Part shown: positions 63,862 to 64,000 of the stretch, piece after piece
Numbering within the stretch: the first letter of the stretch is position 1
How the letters are laid out: each line of letters begins with the position of its first letter
NCBI RefSeq assembly: GCF_001050375.1
Contig: NZ_KQ130482.1
Location: 264,954-328,953 of the forward strand
Length of the DNA stretch: 64,000 nt
From: Catenovulum maritimum
GTDB taxonomy: Bacteria > Pseudomonadota > Gammaproteobacteria > Enterobacterales > Alteromonadaceae
Reading direction: 5' to 3'
Notes under the pieces: generated by a model
Databases searched by the model: none
What the model saw: the letters and a program-made list of their open reading frames with translations, nothing else
What the model was told of the DNA's origin: nothing
Position numbers and translations under genes: made by a program

Positions 63862-64000
63862 ATGAAAGTTACAGAGCTGGCAAAAAGCCTTGGGACGACT
63901 GCTGATACGGTTCGTTATTACACGCGATTGGGACTGTTAAAACCTGCTAAGTCAGTGAACGGCTACAAGTCGTACTCGAATAAAGACGTATCGAGACTTA
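63862..64000 (+). CDS. MerR-family regulator, cut by the window end
   Basis: The first 46 codons are visible: MKVTELAKSLGTTADTVRYY, then TRLGLLKPAKS and NGYKSYSNKDVSRL. This is a MerR winged helix. AAGGAG precedes the ATG. The metal ligands lie in the missing part, so it cannot be typed; the palindromic promoter suggests a copper or mercury sensor. Its operon continues beyond the window. Confidence 0.85.
   Translation, partial: MKVTELAKSLGTTADTVRYYTRLGLLKPAKSVNGYKSYSNKDVSRL

Larger units (their letters stand above)
37046..64000. mobile_element. Type I-F3 CRISPR-associated Tn7-like transposon (CAST), partial
   Basis: The element begins with TGTTGATA and TnsB-type sites at 37046, carries an atypical and a normal CRISPR unit, tniQ and a cascade operon (cas8/5, cas7, cas6), and then about 20 kb of metal-resistance cargo running off the window. 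This is the layout of Tn6677-like elements, in which a nuclease-free Cascade with TniQ guides TnsABC to insert near a crRNA target. No cas2-3, cas1 or transposase gene is present in the window. tnsA, tnsB, tnsC and the other end should lie past 64000; whether the element is complete cannot be told. The bases before the end, TATTA (37041-37045), are the candidate target duplication. Confidence 0.88.

Noticed and set aside
43221-64000. Second CAST end or tnsABC inside the window
   Set aside because: No TATCAACA-type end with reversed TnsB sites and no integrase-, TnsA- or AAA-like gene was found among the cargo genes.

Overview
The window looks like chromosome from a marine gammaproteobacterium, probably of the Alteromonadales. 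This is inferred from the low G+C content, the mix of gene families (creBCD, a sulfatase/PhoD pair, a GlyGly-CTERM-like secreted protease) and a Tn7-like CRISPR transposon of the kind known from Vibrio and relatives. No rRNA or tRNA gene was seen.

Left part (1-29.2 kb). An arsenate-resistance pair (arsenical GAPDH and ArsJ) opens the window. A guanidine-use operon follows: a guanidine-I (ykkC) riboswitch, an ABC importer (binding protein, permease, ATPase), two DUF1989 proteins (carboxyguanidine deiminase type), a guanidine-II (mini-ykkC) riboswitch, a biotin-dependent guanidine/urea carboxylase and allophanate hydrolase. Next come a small XRE protein, a MocR-type regulator divergent from an EamA exporter, a creB-creC-creD-vanZ operon, an NTF2-like/tautomerase/GST operon divergent from a LysR regulator, a family-3 binding protein, and a sulfatase plus PhoD-like phosphatase followed by a membrane AraC regulator.

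Middle part (29.2-37.0 kb). This is a patchwork of small genes: a broken Fic-type gene, a CBS protein, a small secreted protein, a lipoprotein, a DUF2459 protein, a HEPN-like protein and a large secreted metalloprotease. It has long gene-free stretches, a pair of about 208-bp direct repeats and a candidate small RNA with a promoter and a terminator.

Right part (37.046 kb to the end). This is one side of a type I-F3 CRISPR-associated Tn7-like transposon (CAST). It starts with TGTTGATA and three 19-bp TnsB-type sites. An atypical two-repeat CRISPR unit follows, whose spacer resembles the SRP RNA gene ffs, then a short main CRISPR array and the operon tniQ-cas8/5-cas7-cas6. Everything beyond, to the window end, appears to be cargo for metal resistance: a Czc-type RND system with two CDF exporters, a transglutaminase-like protein and a CadR-like regulator; and a Cus-type copper/silver RND system with DUF411, CopC, CopD and His-rich secreted proteins, then the start of another MerR regulator. 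tnsA, tnsB, tnsC and the far transposon end are not in the window and would be expected beyond position 64000.
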